Assembly (NCBI GenBank): GCA_027493615.1
Contig: JAOSKK010000023.1
Coordinates: forward strand, 124,001-188,000
Source of the DNA: Verrucomicrobiota bacterium
Lineage (GTDB): Bacteria > Verrucomicrobiota > Verrucomicrobiia > Limisphaerales > J093
Length of the DNA: 64,000 nt
Direction of reading: 5' to 3'
Shown here: positions 29,549 through 40,291 of the stretch, piece by piece
Layout: the number at the start of each line of letters is the position of its first letter
How positions within the stretch are numbered: the stretch's first letter is position 1
Program-made: the position numbers and the translations under genes
Notes under the pieces: generated by a model
Database searches by the model: none
What the model saw: the letters and a program-made list of their open reading frames with translations, nothing else
What the model was told of the DNA's origin: nothing

Positions 29549-29593
29549 CAACCACGCCCTCGCCAACATTCGAGTTTCCCCGGCGCACTCACG

Positions 29594-31080
29594 TCACGCC
29601 AGGATCGGCTTCACGACGTGGGCCTCCGCGTCCACGCCCGTCAGCTTCATGTCCACCCCCTGCCACTTCACCGTGAACCGCCGATGGTCGATGCCCAGCA
29701 GGTGGAGGATCGTCGCGTGCAGATCGCGCACGTGGACCGGATCCTCGACAATGTTGTAGCTGAACTCGTCGGTCTCGCCGTGGATCGTCCCGCCCTTCAC
29801 CCCGCCGCCCGCCAGCCACATCGTGAAGCACCGGGGGTGATGGTCCCGCCCGTAGTTGTCCTTTGACAACCCGCCCTGGCTGTAGATCGTCCGGCCGAAC
29901 TCGCCCCCCACAGGATCAGCGTGTGCTCGAAGAGCCCGCGGGCCTTCAGGTCCTGGATCAGCCCGTACGTGGCCTGGTCAATGTCCTTGCACTGCATCGG
30001 GAGCCGGCCGCCGAGGTTGCCATGGTGATCCCAGTTGTTCAGATACACCTGCACGAACCGCACGCCGCGCTCCACCAACCGCCGCGCCAGGACACAGGTG
30101 TAGGCAAACGTCCCGGGCTTCCGGGCTTCCTCGCCGTAGAGCTCGTACGTTGAAGCGGGCTCGCTTGTCACCTGCGCCAGCTCGGGCACGCTCGACTGCA
30201 TCCGGAACGCCATCTCGAACTGCTGGATCCGTGTGTGCGTCTCGGGATCGCCCACCAGCGCGTAGTTCAGCTCGTTCAGCTCCCGCAACCCGTCGAGCTG
30301 GCGCCGCCGCACCTCGGCCGGCACGCCCGGCGGGTTGTTGATGAACAAGATCGGATCGCCCGTGCTGCGGAACGAGACGCCGGCGTGTTCGCCCGACAGG
30401 AACCCGCTGGACCAGAGCCGCGCGCTGATGGCCTGGATCTGCTCCTTGTTCGTCGGCTCGGCCACCAGCACCACGAACGTCGGCAGATTCGCGTTCATCG
30501 AGCCCAACCCGTAGCTCACCCACGACCCGATGCACGGTCGGCCGCTCACCATGCTCCCGGTCTGCATGTGGCAGATGGCGGGCTCGTGGTTGATCGCCTC
30601 GGTGTGCATCGACCGGATGAACGCCAGGTCGTCCACGCACTTGGCCGTCTGAGGCAACAGCTCGGTGTTCATCCACAGCCCGCACTGCCCGGCCTGGCTG
30701 AACCGGTACTTCGACGGCGCAATCGGAAAACGCTGCTGCCCCGAGGTCATCGTCGTCAGCCGCTGCCCCATCCGCACCGAGTCGGGCAGGTCTTTGTCGT
30801 ACCAGTCCGCCATCACCGGCTTGTAGTCGAACAGGTCCATCTGCGACGGCCCGCCCACCATGTGCAGGTAAATCACGTTCTTCACCTTCGGCGGGAAATG
30901 CGGCAGGACCCGCCCGGCCACCCCGGACGCACTGGCAGGCGGAGCCTCCGCCGTCTCACCCCACAAGCTGAACGTGCTGCTCAGGAGCGATGTCAGCGCC
31001 GCATAGCCCAGGGCGTTCTTCCCCCGGGCGAAGAATTGCCGGCGAGTCTCGTAACGGACGTAATCTTGAAACGGGGACAT
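29594..31080 (-). CDS. DUF1501 family protein, frameshifted
   Basis: Exported sulfatase/phosphatase-fold protein of about 490 residues. The N-terminus has [18 protein letters not shown], a twin-arginine-like signal. [47 protein letters not shown] and [12 protein letters not shown] are DUF1501 hallmarks. The conserved end [12 protein letters not shown]...[21 protein letters not shown] is in another frame; adding one base to the 6-nt run at 29904-29909 joins it to HTLILWG. It lies 34 nt downstream of the PSD1-type gene; the pair is a standard unit in Planctomycetes and Verrucomicrobia. Molecular role not established. Confidence 0.92.
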
Positions 31081-31114
31081 GGCGGGATCGGGTCAGGGTC
31101 CGGCGGATTCGACG

Positions 31115-34100
31115 CTACTTGCAGAGCACTTCATCCAGGTTCAGCAACTGATTGGCCACCATCGTCAGCGCCGCCAGTCGCGGGGTGGAGACTTCGGCGG
31201 GGGGCGGGGTGAAACCCACGGCCACCAACCGCTCCGCCTCCGACGGTTGCGCGCGGTAAAACGCCTCGAGGTCGGCCAGCGTCCGCGCCACGACCTGACG
31301 TTCCGCGGGCCGCAACGGACGTGCGAGCAGACGCTCCGCCACGTCGTCCAGCGCGGCTTCCGCGGCGCCGTCCGACCGCGCCAGGGCCAGACCGGCCAGA
31401 TGCCGGGCCGCCTCGATGTACTGCGGATCGTTCAAGGTCGCCAGGGCTTGCAGCGGCGTGTTGGTGCGTTCGCGACGCACGGTGCAGACCTCCCGGCTCG
31501 GCGCGTTGAAGATCTCCAGGGCGGGCGGCGGCGCGGCGCGCTTCCAGAACGTGTAGAGACTGCGCCGAAAAAGCCCCTCACCATCGTCGCGCTCGTAATA
31601 GCGGGTGCCGCTCTCCGGCATCGCCACCGCCTCCCACACCCCTTCCGGCTGATAGGGCTTCACGCTCGGACCGCCGACCCGCGGCACCAGCAGCCCGCTC
31701 GCGGCCAGCGCGTAGTCCCGCACCATTTCGGCGTCCATGCGGAAGCGCGGGCCCCGACTCAACAGCCGGTTCTCGGGATCCCGCGCAAGCTTCTCCGGGG
31801 TGCTGACGGCGCTCTGGCGATACGTCGCTGAAGTCACCAGCAGGGTCAGCAGGCGCTTCACATCCCACCCGCCTGCCTGGAACTCCACCGCCAGCCAGTC
31901 GAGCAGCGGCTGGTTCACGGGCGCTTCGCCCATCACGCCGAAGTCATCCGCGGTCTTGACCAGGCCCACGCCAAAGAGTTCCTGCCAAAGCCGGTTCACC
32001 GTGACCCGCGCGGTCAGCGCGTTGTCCGGCGCCACCAGCCAGCGGGCCAGTCCCAGCCGGTTCGTGGGCGCCCCCGCGGGGAACGGATGCAGGGCGGCCG
32101 GCGTCGCCGCCGTCACCTGCTCCCGCGGCTGATCGTACTGACCCCGAAACAGGATGTGAGCCGTCGGAACGGAATCCGGCTTCTCACGCTGGATGTGGGT
32201 GACGGGGCTCCGCCCACGGATCCGGAAGCGTTCGTTTTCCAGGGCCGTCAGTTGACGGCTCGCGCCGCGCCAGCCCTCGTGCTGCGTCACGCGGAAATAG
32301 CGCCGTAACGCTTCGCGGGCGGGGTTGTTCGTGCTGGCAAAATCGACCCGCGACAACACCTCCGCCAACCGCGGCGCCACCGCCAACGCCGCCACTTCCG
32401 CTGGATCCAGGCGGCGCTGATAGAGCCGCACATCCTGCACCGCCACGCCTTCCAGCTTGTCCCCGCGTTCCCGCTGCCCGAGCCGCAAGGGAAAGGGCGA
32501 ATGAATCGAGCCCTCGAGCCGGTCCTGCTCCCGGTTCCCGGCCACTTCAAGCCCGTCCACAAACAGCTTCACCCCGTCGGCGCGGGTCGATCCGTCGTAG
32601 CTGACGGCCACGTGATGCCACCTCCCACGCTCGAGGGACTTCCCCGGCGACCGCACTTTCAACGCCACCGCCGGCCAGCGATGCACCAGATGGATACCGA
32701 AGTGGTCGTCCCGCACAAAGAAGTCCCAGCCCCGATGCCCCTCCGGTTCGCCACCCATCCGCCCCAGGATGGCGCCGCCGCCCTTAAAGTCCTCGGGCAG
32801 GAAAACCCAGGCCGACGCCGAGAAGGGTTCGGTCGCCTGCAAGGCGCCCCGGTCCCCCAAATGAAAGCCGTTGTCCGCAGTCAGGATCGGCGCCGGCCCG
32901 AGCACGCCTCCCCGCCACTCGAGCCGCGTGGGTCCGCCGAACTCAACACGCTGCCGCCCCACCCGCCCCGTCACCCGCGTGCCCTCCCCTTCCGTCAGCG
33001 GCAACCGCAGCACCTCGCCCCCAGACTCAGCCGCGGTGGCAGGCGATGCGGTCGAACCGACCGGACCCAGTTCGTGAACGCCACGTCGGCTGCCTCGGTT
33101 TGAGCCTCGCGCACCCGGCACGCCGCCTCGATCTCCTCCGGCAGGGCCTTCCAGCGCGCGCGGTCCTCGTCGGTCTGCGGCACCACCATGTACAGGTCGC
33201 CCTCCCGCCAGTTCCGGTCGAACCCGGTCTGCTGCGTGTTTCGATAAAACGCCGCGAGCGAGTAAAAATCCTTCGTCGTGAATGGATCGAACTTGTGGTC
33301 GTGACAGGCACCGCAGTTCGTCGTCAGCCCGAGAAAGACCCAGCCGGTGGTGGTCACCCGGTCGTTCGCGTAGTTGGCCAGGTTCTCCTCCTCGATGGTC
33401 CCGCCTTCGTTGGTGGTCATGTTGCACCGCTGAAAGCCCGTGGCGACCCTCTGGTCATCCGTGGGGTTGTCGAGGAGATCCCCCGCGATCTGCTCCACCA
33501 CGAACTGGTCGAAGGGTTGGTTCCGGTTGAAGGCCCGGATCACCCAGTCCCGGTACGGCCACATCTCGCGGTAGTTGTCGAAATGCAGTCCGTGGGTGTC
33601 CGCGTAGCGCGCGGCATCGAGCCAGTACCGGGCGCGGTGCTCGCCGTAGTGGGGCGAGGCCAGCAACGCCTGCACGTAGCGCTCGTAGGCGTCAGCCGCG
33701 GGATCCTCGAGAAACCGCTGCAACATCTCCGGCGCCGGCGGCAGCCCTCGTGAGGTCCAACGCCAACCGGCGGGCGAGCGCGCGACGATCCGCCTCCGCT
33801 GCGGGCGTGAGGCCCTTCGCTTCGAGTCCGGCGAGGATGAACGCGTCCACCGGATTGCGCACCCACTCGGCGTCGCGAGGGGCCGGGGATCCGGGCGCGT
33901 GGGCTTCACGAAAGCCCAGTGTCCCTGCCAGGAGCGCCGGCCAGGATCCACTGCTCGATCAACCGCTTCTGCTCGGGCTCGAGCTTCTTGTGGGACTCCG
34001 GAGGCGGCATCAGGTCGTCCGGGTCCTCGGTCACGATGCGCTTCCAGAGCGCGCTGCGCGACGGATCGCCGGGCATCACGGTGGCCGGGCGACGGGCGGT

Positions 34101-34349
34101 CGGTTCGAACAAGCCCTCGCGCGTATCGAGGCGCAACCCCGCCTTGCGGGCGCCAGGGTCCGGCCCGTGACAGGCCAGACAGTTCTCGGCGAGGATGGGT
34201 CGGATGTCGCGGGCGAACTGGATTGCACCCGGCCCGGCGGCCCGCAGCGCGGCGGGGCCCCTGAGGACCACCGCTGCGAGGAGGGCCGCGCAGCGCCGGC
34301 CCCGGATCACGGCACCTGTCGTCCGCAGCAACTGAAGCGACTGATTCAT
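31115..34349 (-). CDS. PSD1-type protein: cytochrome c-like, DUF1549, LamG and DUF1553 domains; frameshifted
   Basis: Large secreted protein of about 1,070 residues. A signal-like N-terminus (ATG 34349) is followed by a haem-binding PSCyt1 domain with CLACHGP. Then comes DUF1549 ([45 protein letters not shown]), an inserted LamG/concanavalin-like domain ([34 protein letters not shown]), and C-terminal DUF1553 ([46 protein letters not shown]). Coding moves between three frames near 33925, 33880, 33750 and 33035, each explicable by one base. It is upstream of and cotranscribed with DUF1501. Polysaccharide-related surface function is likely but unproven. Confidence 0.88.
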
Positions 34350-34782
34350 GGAGCTAACGGCCGGCACTCTGGCGTCCCGCGGTCCCCTTGGCCAATGAAA
34401 ACCACCCTGGCGGCCACCCGACTCCCGGCACTTGCCCGGCATGCGCCGGCTGCGTGGGCCAGTGCGCCCGCCGGGGGCCATGCGATCACCCACCGAGAGG
34501 GTCGGCATTGCGTGCCCAGCGCGCGCAGGCAACGGCGAGGTCAGCCCACGGCCTCTGGGCTTTAGTTGCTGTCTCCTGCGACGGCTTTACCCTCGGTTCC
34601 CTGGTCCCGGCGCCAACCCACCCTCCCTGCTCCCCTGCCACCCCCACACCCCGCGTCCGCCGTCTAACTGGTCAAGTCGAGCCCAACGGCTGCTCTTAAC
34701 CGGTCGGGCAGAAGTTCGGCTGCCTATACATCGTTCGCCACAAGAGGATTGCGCCGCCCTGTGAAGGGCGTATTGCTTGGGC
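34350..34782. other. 433-nt gene-free region with an attC-like sequence (34662-34709)
   Basis: I see no convincing gene here. It should contain divergent promoters for the PSD1-type gene and the toxin-antitoxin pair. At 34662-34709 there is a sequence like an integron attC site: GTCTAAC as the left box, GTCAAGTCGAGC, a short centre CCAACGGCT, then GCTCTTAAC, and GTCGGGC where GTTRRRY is expected. The inner boxes GTCAAG..GAGC and GCTCTTAAC can pair. One base deviates from the consensus right box. A small hairpin CGCCCTGTGAAGGGCG follows near 34755. Confidence 0.35.
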
Positions 34783-34998
34783 ATGACGACGATCGACGTG
34801 CAGCGGATGTCGCGTGAGGAGAAGCTGAAGCTGATGCATGAGCTTTGGGAGGACTTGGCCCGCGAGGGGGACGCCGTCGAGTCCCCAGCTTGGCACGGGG
34901 AAGCCTTACGAGAGACGGAGCAGCGCGTGGTTTCGGGCGTCGAGCAGGTTCGCGATTGGGATGAGGCGAAGGCCGAACTGCGGAAGCGAGCCGGATGA
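34783..34998 (+). CDS. Antitoxin, putative addiction-module component (TIGR02574-like)
   Basis: 71-residue protein starting MTTIDVQRMSREEKLKLMHE, with LWEDLAREGDAVESPAWHGE and ETEQRVVSGVEQVRDWDEAK. This matches the small helical antitoxins of ParE/RelE-type pairs. It should bind and neutralise the toxin encoded next and autoregulate the operon. Its stop overlaps the toxin start by 4 nt (ATGA). ATG 34783 is chosen over a TTG two codons upstream. An attC-like sequence lies 75-120 nt upstream. Confidence 0.85.
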   Translation: MTTIDVQRMSREEKLKLMHELWEDLAREGDAVESPAWHGEALRETEQRVVSGVEQVRDWDEAKAELRKRAG

Positions 34999-35288
34999 GG
35001 CTGCGGATTCTGGATTCGGCGTTAGAGGACCTGGACCGCGGGAGGCGATTCTACGAGCGGCAAGGCGAGACCTTGGGGGCGTATTTCCTGGACAGCCTGT
35101 TTGCGGAGATCGATTCGCTTGTCTTGTATGCAGGGGTCCACCGGAAGGTCTTCGGTTTTCATCGACTGATCGCCCGGAGATTCCCGTATGGCGTGTACTA
35201 CCGAGTTGAGGACGGCGAGGTGGTGGTCGTGTGGCGGGTGCTGGACCTGAGGCGTTCCCCATCGGTGATCCGAAAGGCTCTCGAATGA
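34995..35288 (+). CDS. RelE/ParE-family toxin
   Basis: 97 residues with the ParE/RelE fold: MRLRILDSALEDLDRGRRFY, FAEIDSLVLYAGVHRKVFGF, RRFPYGVYYRVEDGEVVVVW and RVLDLRRSP. The FPYGVYYRVEDGEVVV strand pair and the terminal arginine-containing RVLDLRR are typical of the family. Whether it cleaves ribosome-bound mRNA or inhibits gyrase cannot be told. It is translationally coupled to the antitoxin. Both genes appear intact. Confidence 0.88.
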   Translation: MRLRILDSALEDLDRGRRFYERQGETLGAYFLDSLFAEIDSLVLYAGVHRKVFGFHRLIARRFPYGVYYRVEDGEVVVVWRVLDLRRSPSVIRKALE

Positions 35289-35868
35289 TGGCGAACCAGT
35301 CGGTCGAGGCAACGGCCACCCGCCCTCGGCTTCCGCCATGCCGCCAAGACATCGAGCGTCGGATGGGCTGCCGACGCCAGGTTCTGGTGGCCGTGCCTCA
35401 CCTCTGACGTTCGAAGGTGGAATCACAACCGGCATGCCAGCATCCCTCGGATTGCCAGACCGTATCCGCAACCGCCGCGGGGCCTCGGGCCAGACCGCCA
35501 CGGGAAGGCCGACCTCTCCTGACTGGACGGGAGCGAGGACACCGGACCATACAGCCGCGAAGAGGCGCAGGAGGCTCACAATCAGGACCTCTTGCTATTT
35601 TTGCGCTTCTTTCCGGCAAGGCAGCACACGCTTCCCGGAGTCGGTGAGGATGGGGCTGCACACCTGGTTACCAAGCCGTGACTTCGCGCGACGGGTCTCC
35701 AAAACCGGCGACCACGAGGAAGGCATCAGGCTGTCGAACCACGCGGTCGAGGCGAACCGCCGCCCCGCTGCTCCGCCCGGTGGTGGCAGCCAGTTCGGAT
35801 CGTCCTGCTCCGCCCGACCCGCTGCCGGCCATTACCGCTCGCACGTCGGATTCGCTACCGGTGGCGGC
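35289..35868. other. 580-nt gene-free region after the toxin gene
   Basis: An open frame crosses this region into the GH43 gene, but its protein is basic and Pro/Arg-rich with no recognisable homology, so I do not call it. Two similar short segments stand out: GAACCAGTCGGTCGAGGCAA just after the toxin stop (35293-35312) and GAACCACGCGGTCGAGGCGA near 35739. They share GAACCA..CGGTCGAGGC and could be recombination-site or repeat remnants. The GH43 promoter should lie in the last 150 nt. Confidence 0.4.
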
Positions 35869-36927
35869 ATGAATCCCACCCGAACGATGGACATCCTTCG
35901 GTTCGTTGCAGCCGCGGCGGTCACGGTCCTCAGTCTGGTCATGATGGGCCGGGCCGACCCTCTCCCGGCCGCGGACCCGGTCTCCCTCCCGCCGCCCCGG
36001 ACCTCGGAGTCGCTAAAGGACCTGACGAACTCCGTCCGCATGCTCATGGACGAACCGCTGCGGGACCCGTCCATCTGCCTGGGGCCGGACGGCACGTATT
36101 ACCTGACCGGGACCAGCGAGCCTTTCTGGGGCTTTAACAACGCCAACGGCATCCGGGTCTGGCGATCTGCGGACATGCTGAAATGGGAACCGCTCGGCAC
36201 GGTGTGGCGGTGTGGCGACAGTCCATGGCACAAGCCGTATCTGGAGGCCAAGAAGCCGCTTTGGGCGCCGGAGATCCATTACACCAAGGGCACCTTCTGG
36301 CTCACCTACAGCATGCCTGGCTGGCAGGTGGAGGATCACTTCGAGAACTGCGGCAGCGGACTGTTGCGAAGTACGACCGGGAAGCCGGAGGGTCCCTACG
36401 TGGATGTGTCCCCGCTCGAGCGGTTGGGTGATGAGATCGACGCGTCGCTTTTCGAAGACGATGACGGCACGCTGTATTTCGTCTGGCACTGCGGCAAGAT
36501 CCGCCGGCTCAAGCCCGACGGCAGCGGACCGGCCGAGCCGATGCGGAAGTTGACGCTCAGCGTCCCGGACCCGGATCCGGCACATCATGCGGACCTCTGC
36601 CGGATGGTTCACGGACCCGGCTCCTTCGACCACATCGGTTATGAGGGCGCGTTTCTCCTCAAGATCGGTGGCACCTACATTCTTGCCGGCTCCGACCACT
36701 ACGAGGGCGGCAAGTACACCTGCTGGATCGCGACTTCCAAGAACGTCTATGGTCCCTATGGCGCGCGCTATCCGGCCATCCCGTATGGGGGCCACAACAT
36801 GTTCTTCCAGGACAAGGAAGGGCAGTGGTGGTCCACCCTCTTCAACGGACCGATCAACGAACGTCCCGGCATTCTGCCGGTCGAGATTCAGTCCAATGGT
36901 CAGGTGTCCCTGCGGAACGCGAAGTGA
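35869..36927 (+). CDS. Secreted family 43 glycoside hydrolase-like protein
   Basis: Exported five-bladed beta-propeller enzyme of 352 residues, likely an arabinofuranosidase, xylosidase or related debranching enzyme. A hydrophobic signal (ILRFVAAAAVTVLSLVMMG) precedes the catalytic domain. The three GH43-type acids are visible: Asp66 in RDPSICLGPDGTYYLTGTS, Asp191 in IDASLFEDDDG and Glu259 in YEGAFLLK. VWRSADMLKWEPLG and WAPEIHYTKGTFWLTYS are also typical. It stands alone on the plus strand, converging on a Gfo/Idh/MocA gene across 196 nt. Confidence 0.9.
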   Translation: MNPTRTMDILRFVAAAAVTVLSLVMMGRADPLPAADPVSLPPPRTSESLKDLTNSVRMLMDEPLRDPSICLGPDGTYYLTGTSEPFWGFNNANGIRVWRSADMLKWEPLGTVWRCGDSPWHKPYLEAKKPLWAPEIHYTKGTFWLTYSMPGWQVEDHFENCGSGLLRSTTGKPEGPYVDVSPLERLGDEIDASLFEDDDGTLYFVWHCGKIRRLKPDGSGPAEPMRKLTLSVPDPDPAHHADLCRMVHGPGSFDHIGYEGAFLLKIGGTYILAGSDHYEGGKYTCWIATSKNVYGPYGARYPAIPYGGHNMFFQDKEGQWWSTLFNGPINERPGILPVEIQSNGQVSLRNAK

Positions 36928-37123
36928 GTCCGCCTTTCCGCAGGGTCTCCCGACACGCATCGCGGGCCAGTCCCAGCTATGGGAAAGTGCCTGGCTGACG
37001 CCGACGGTTCGTCAGCCTCACCATCGGGCAGCAGTCGCGGCGGGGATCAGGACGCGGAATCAGCGGACGAGCCCCGCCCCTGAGGCGATGACCTTTGAAA
37101 GGAGGGTGTCCGGTTCTACTACC

Positions 37124-38407
37124 TCATCCCTCCATCTTCCAGGGGGCGCGCATCGGTTGGGAGATCAAGGCGTTTGCCTGCGGGTCGTCGATGAAGCGCT
37201 GCTTCTTTGAGTCAAAACGCAGCGGCCGACCCGTCTGCACCGCGATTTTCGCCAGGTTGATGATCGTGCAGGAGCGGTGCCCGTTGACTTCGTTCAGCGC
37301 GAACTTCTTGCGCGTCTTGACCGCCTGGATGAAGTCGGTCAGTTGCGGCTCCGGGTCGGGCAGGTCGCGCAGCTTCTTCTCGAGCTCCGGGATGTTGCTC
37401 TCGAAGTCCCGGCTGAGCCAACCCTTCGGCCCGGCGATGAAGGGCGCGGTATCCTTGTTCTCGCCGTCGAGGATGATCTCGCAGCCGTCGGCGTACTTGA
37501 GCCGAACGCGACGCCAGGGGAGCACGGCGTCGGGATGTTGCGGGTCTGTGTCCGCTTCGACCTCCACCGGGCTTTCGCTGTCCTTGTCGAGGATGTACTG
37601 GACGGGGTCGAGGTAGTGCTGGCCCATGTCGCCGAGGCCGCCGCCATCGTAATCCCAGTAGCCGCGGAAGCTGCCATGAACACGATGCGGGTGGTAGGGC
37701 TTCATCGGGGCCGGACCCAGCCAGAGGTCGTAATCGAGCTCGGGCGGGATGGGTTGCGGGGTGAGGTCGGTGCGACCGCACCACTGGTTCTGTTTCCAGT
37801 CGAAGCCGGTGGGGCCTCCAAGGGTGACCTTGAGCGGCCAGCCGAGCAAGCCGGCCTGGACGATCTTCTTGATGGGTTTGACGGTGATCCCCATGCCGTA
37901 GAAGCCACCCTCGAACCGGAACCAGGTGTTGAGACGGAAGATCCGGCCGTACTTGGCCACGGCGGCCACGACGGCTTCCCCTTCGGCGATGGTGCGGGTC
38001 ATGGGTTTCTCGCACCAGATGTCCTTGCCGGCGCGGGCGGCAGCGACCGAGATCAGGCCGTGCCAGTGCGGCGGAGTGGGGATGTGGACGATGTCGATGT
38101 CGTCCCGGGCCAGCACTTCGCGGAAGTCCTTGTAGGCTTTGACGCCCTCGCCCCCGATCTTCAGGGCGGCCTTGAGGTGGTTCTCGTCCACGTCGCAGAC
38201 GGCCAGCAGTCTTGATTGCGGGTTGATCGATTTCAAGTGGCCCTGGCCCATGCCGCCGACGCCGATGACGGCTTTGGTCAGGGTTTCACTGGGCGGGGTG
38301 ACGCCGGCTCCTCCCAGCACATGTCGGGGCACGAGCTGGAGGGTGGTGAAGGTGGCCACCGACGTCTTCAGGAAGGCGCGGCGCGTGAACAGTTGATTTC
38401 GTTTCAT
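37124..38407 (-). CDS. Gfo/Idh/MocA family oxidoreductase with Tat signal
   Basis: 427 residues. The start [20 protein letters not shown] is a twin-arginine signal. AVIGVGGMGQGHL is the Rossmann motif, WCEKPMTRTIAEGE the conserved Glu-Lys-Pro, and WDYDGGGLGDMGQHYLDPVQ the C-terminal domain hallmark of the exported Verrucomicrobia branch. The substrate is unknown but probably a sugar derivative. Its start overlaps the apparent end of nuoG by ATGA, although the two have no evident functional link. The frame is intact. Confidence 0.92.
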   Translation of the reverse strand: MKRNQLFTRRAFLKTSVATFTTLQLVPRHVLGGAGVTPPSETLTKAVIGVGGMGQGHLKSINPQSRLLAVCDVDENHLKAALKIGGEGVKAYKDFREVLARDDIDIVHIPTPPHWHGLISVAAARAGKDIWCEKPMTRTIAEGEAVVAAVAKYGRIFRLNTWFRFEGGFYGMGITVKPIKKIVQAGLLGWPLKVTLGGPTGFDWKQNQWCGRTDLTPQPIPPELDYDLWLGPAPMKPYHPHRVHGSFRGYWDYDGGGLGDMGQHYLDPVQYILDKDSESPVEVEADTDPQHPDAVLPWRRVRLKYADGCEIILDGENKDTAPFIAGPKGWLSRDFESNIPELEKKLRDLPDPEPQLTDFIQAVKTRKKFALNEVNGHRSCTIINLAKIAVQTGRPLRFDSKKQRFIDDPQANALISQPMRAPWKMEG

Positions 38408-40291
38408 AGGCTGGGGTTCTTGTGCCAGAAGACCGACCGGAAAGCCATGAAGAATCGAGCGGAGGAGGGAAGGGAGGCGAAACTCGCCGCCCCACAATGG
38501 CAGTCTCGCCCTGCCGGTAAGGCAGACGGGAAGCCCCTTCGGCATGCTTCATCCTGCCCTCTGCCTCCCGGTTCACGCACCGGGGGAGGAGGAGGGGGCA
38601 GTGGGGGGAGGGCAACGGAGACGCCGGAGTCGCCGAGCGCGGCCCAGGTGAGGCCGTGGAAGCCCGCCACCTCGGCGGCCATCTGGTTGAACAGGGCCTC
38701 GAGGCTCGTCGGAACCGCGCGGCCCGAGACGCGCGCGAGGAGTTCGCCCAGGAACTCGGTCTCGGGTCGCGCGTCGCCGGGCGGTTCGATGGCCTTGGAG
38801 AAGCGCTGCACCCGACCGTGGACGTTGGTGAAGCTGCCTCGTTTCTCGGCGTGGGCGCAGCCGGGGAGGGCGTAATGGGCCAGCGCGGCGGCCGCGTTGG
38901 GCAGGATGTCGGACACCACGAGCGTCTCGAGCCGGCGCAGGGTGTCGGGGTCGAGACCATGTTTGGTGACGTCCTCCCCGATCACGATCAGGCCGGTGAG
39001 GGTGCCGGCCCGAATGCGCTCGGCGAACCGTGGGAGGTTGGAGCCGGGCGGGCGGGCGGCGAGCCCCAGGAGCCGGGCGCCGGCGCTGTTCGGGTTCTTG
39101 TCGGCGTGAACCAGCAGCGAGTCGCCTTCGCCGGAGCGCGGCACGGTGTCGGTGACGGCGCCGAGGTGTTGGGCCAACCGGCGGAGGAGGTAGAGCTCTT
39201 CGTTGGTCTGGCGGGAGGAGGCGACGATGCCGACATGTCCGGGGCTGGCCTGACGGAGCCGCTGGGCGAGTTCGTCGAGGACCTGGGTCCAGGGGGCGGG
39301 CTGGCCGTGGCGACGCACCTCGGTGAGGCGGTCCGGGCGGTTGAGCCAGGGGGTAGTTGAGACGGCCGGCGTCGCACATCCAACTCTGGTTGACGGCGTC
39401 GTTGTCGCGCGGGGTGAGGCGATAGACGCGGTTCTCGCGGGAACCGATCACCACGTTGCAGCCGGTGCCGCAACTGGTGCAGACCGACTTGGTTTCCTTG
39501 AGGAACCAGACGCGCATCTGGAAGCGAAAGTCCTTCGAGGTGAGCGCGCCGACCGGGCAGATGTCCACGGTGTTGAGCGTGTAGTTGTTGTCGAAGGCGC
39601 GACCGGGATAAGCAGCGAGGGTGCTGTAACTGCCGCGGTTGAGGATGCCGAGGGCGTCGTCGTGCACGATGTCGCGCGTGAAGCGGATGCAGCGGGTGCA
39701 CAGGATGCAACGTTCGTCGTCGAGCAGGATGCGCGGGCCAAGATCGACCTGCTTGGGCTTGTGCACCTTGGTTTCGACGAACCGGCTGGCGGACTGGCCG
39801 TACTGGACGGAGTACTCCTGCAGCTTGCACTCGCCGGCCTGGTCGCAGATCGGGCAGTCGAGCGGGTGGTTGATCAGCAGGAACTCGAGCACCCCTTCGC
39901 GCATCGCTTTCACCGATGGCGTGCTTGTGTAGATCTCCATTCCCGGCGAAACGGGTGTGGCACAGGCAATCGCGGGCCGGGGCGACTTCTGGATCACGAA
40001 CGATCCGTCCACGCGCCGCAGGGGTTCCCGGTCAGGCCCGAGGGCCGGGGTGCCGTACTCGACGAGGCACATGCGGCAGTTGCCGGCGACCGGGAGCCGG
40101 GGATGATAGCAATAATGCGGCACGTCCACGCCGGCGCGTTCGCAGGCCTGGAGCATGGTGGTCGGCGCCGGTCTGCCGGCCCAGTCCAGCGAGAGTCGGG
40201 GCACGGTGATCGGCCGGCCATCGACCACGACCCTCAACCGGTCCTGGGCGGGCGGATGGGCGGTCGCCGGTGCGGGAGAGGCAGAGCTCAT
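38404..40291 (-). CDS. nuoG: NADH-quinone oxidoreductase subunit G-like iron-sulfur protein, frameshifted
   Basis: Electron-transfer subunit of complex I. A [2Fe-2S] domain ([18 protein letters not shown]) is followed by the His-ligated cluster segment [17 protein letters not shown], two [4Fe-4S] sites ([20 protein letters not shown]) and the N7-type [10 protein letters not shown] of the molybdopterin-oxidoreductase fold. Removing one base from the GGGGG run at 39349-39353 joins LNYP to [15 protein letters not shown]. The C-terminal domain continues to [13 protein letters not shown]. The true end is unclear: stops at 38573 or 38404 depend on another possible indel. About 600 residues, shorter than E. 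coli NuoG. It overlaps nuoF by 4 nt. Confidence 0.9.

Noticed and set aside
35338-35868. In-frame upstream extension of the GH43 gene
   Set aside because: The extension is Arg/Pro-rich with no homology, and ATG 35869 is followed directly by a signal peptide.
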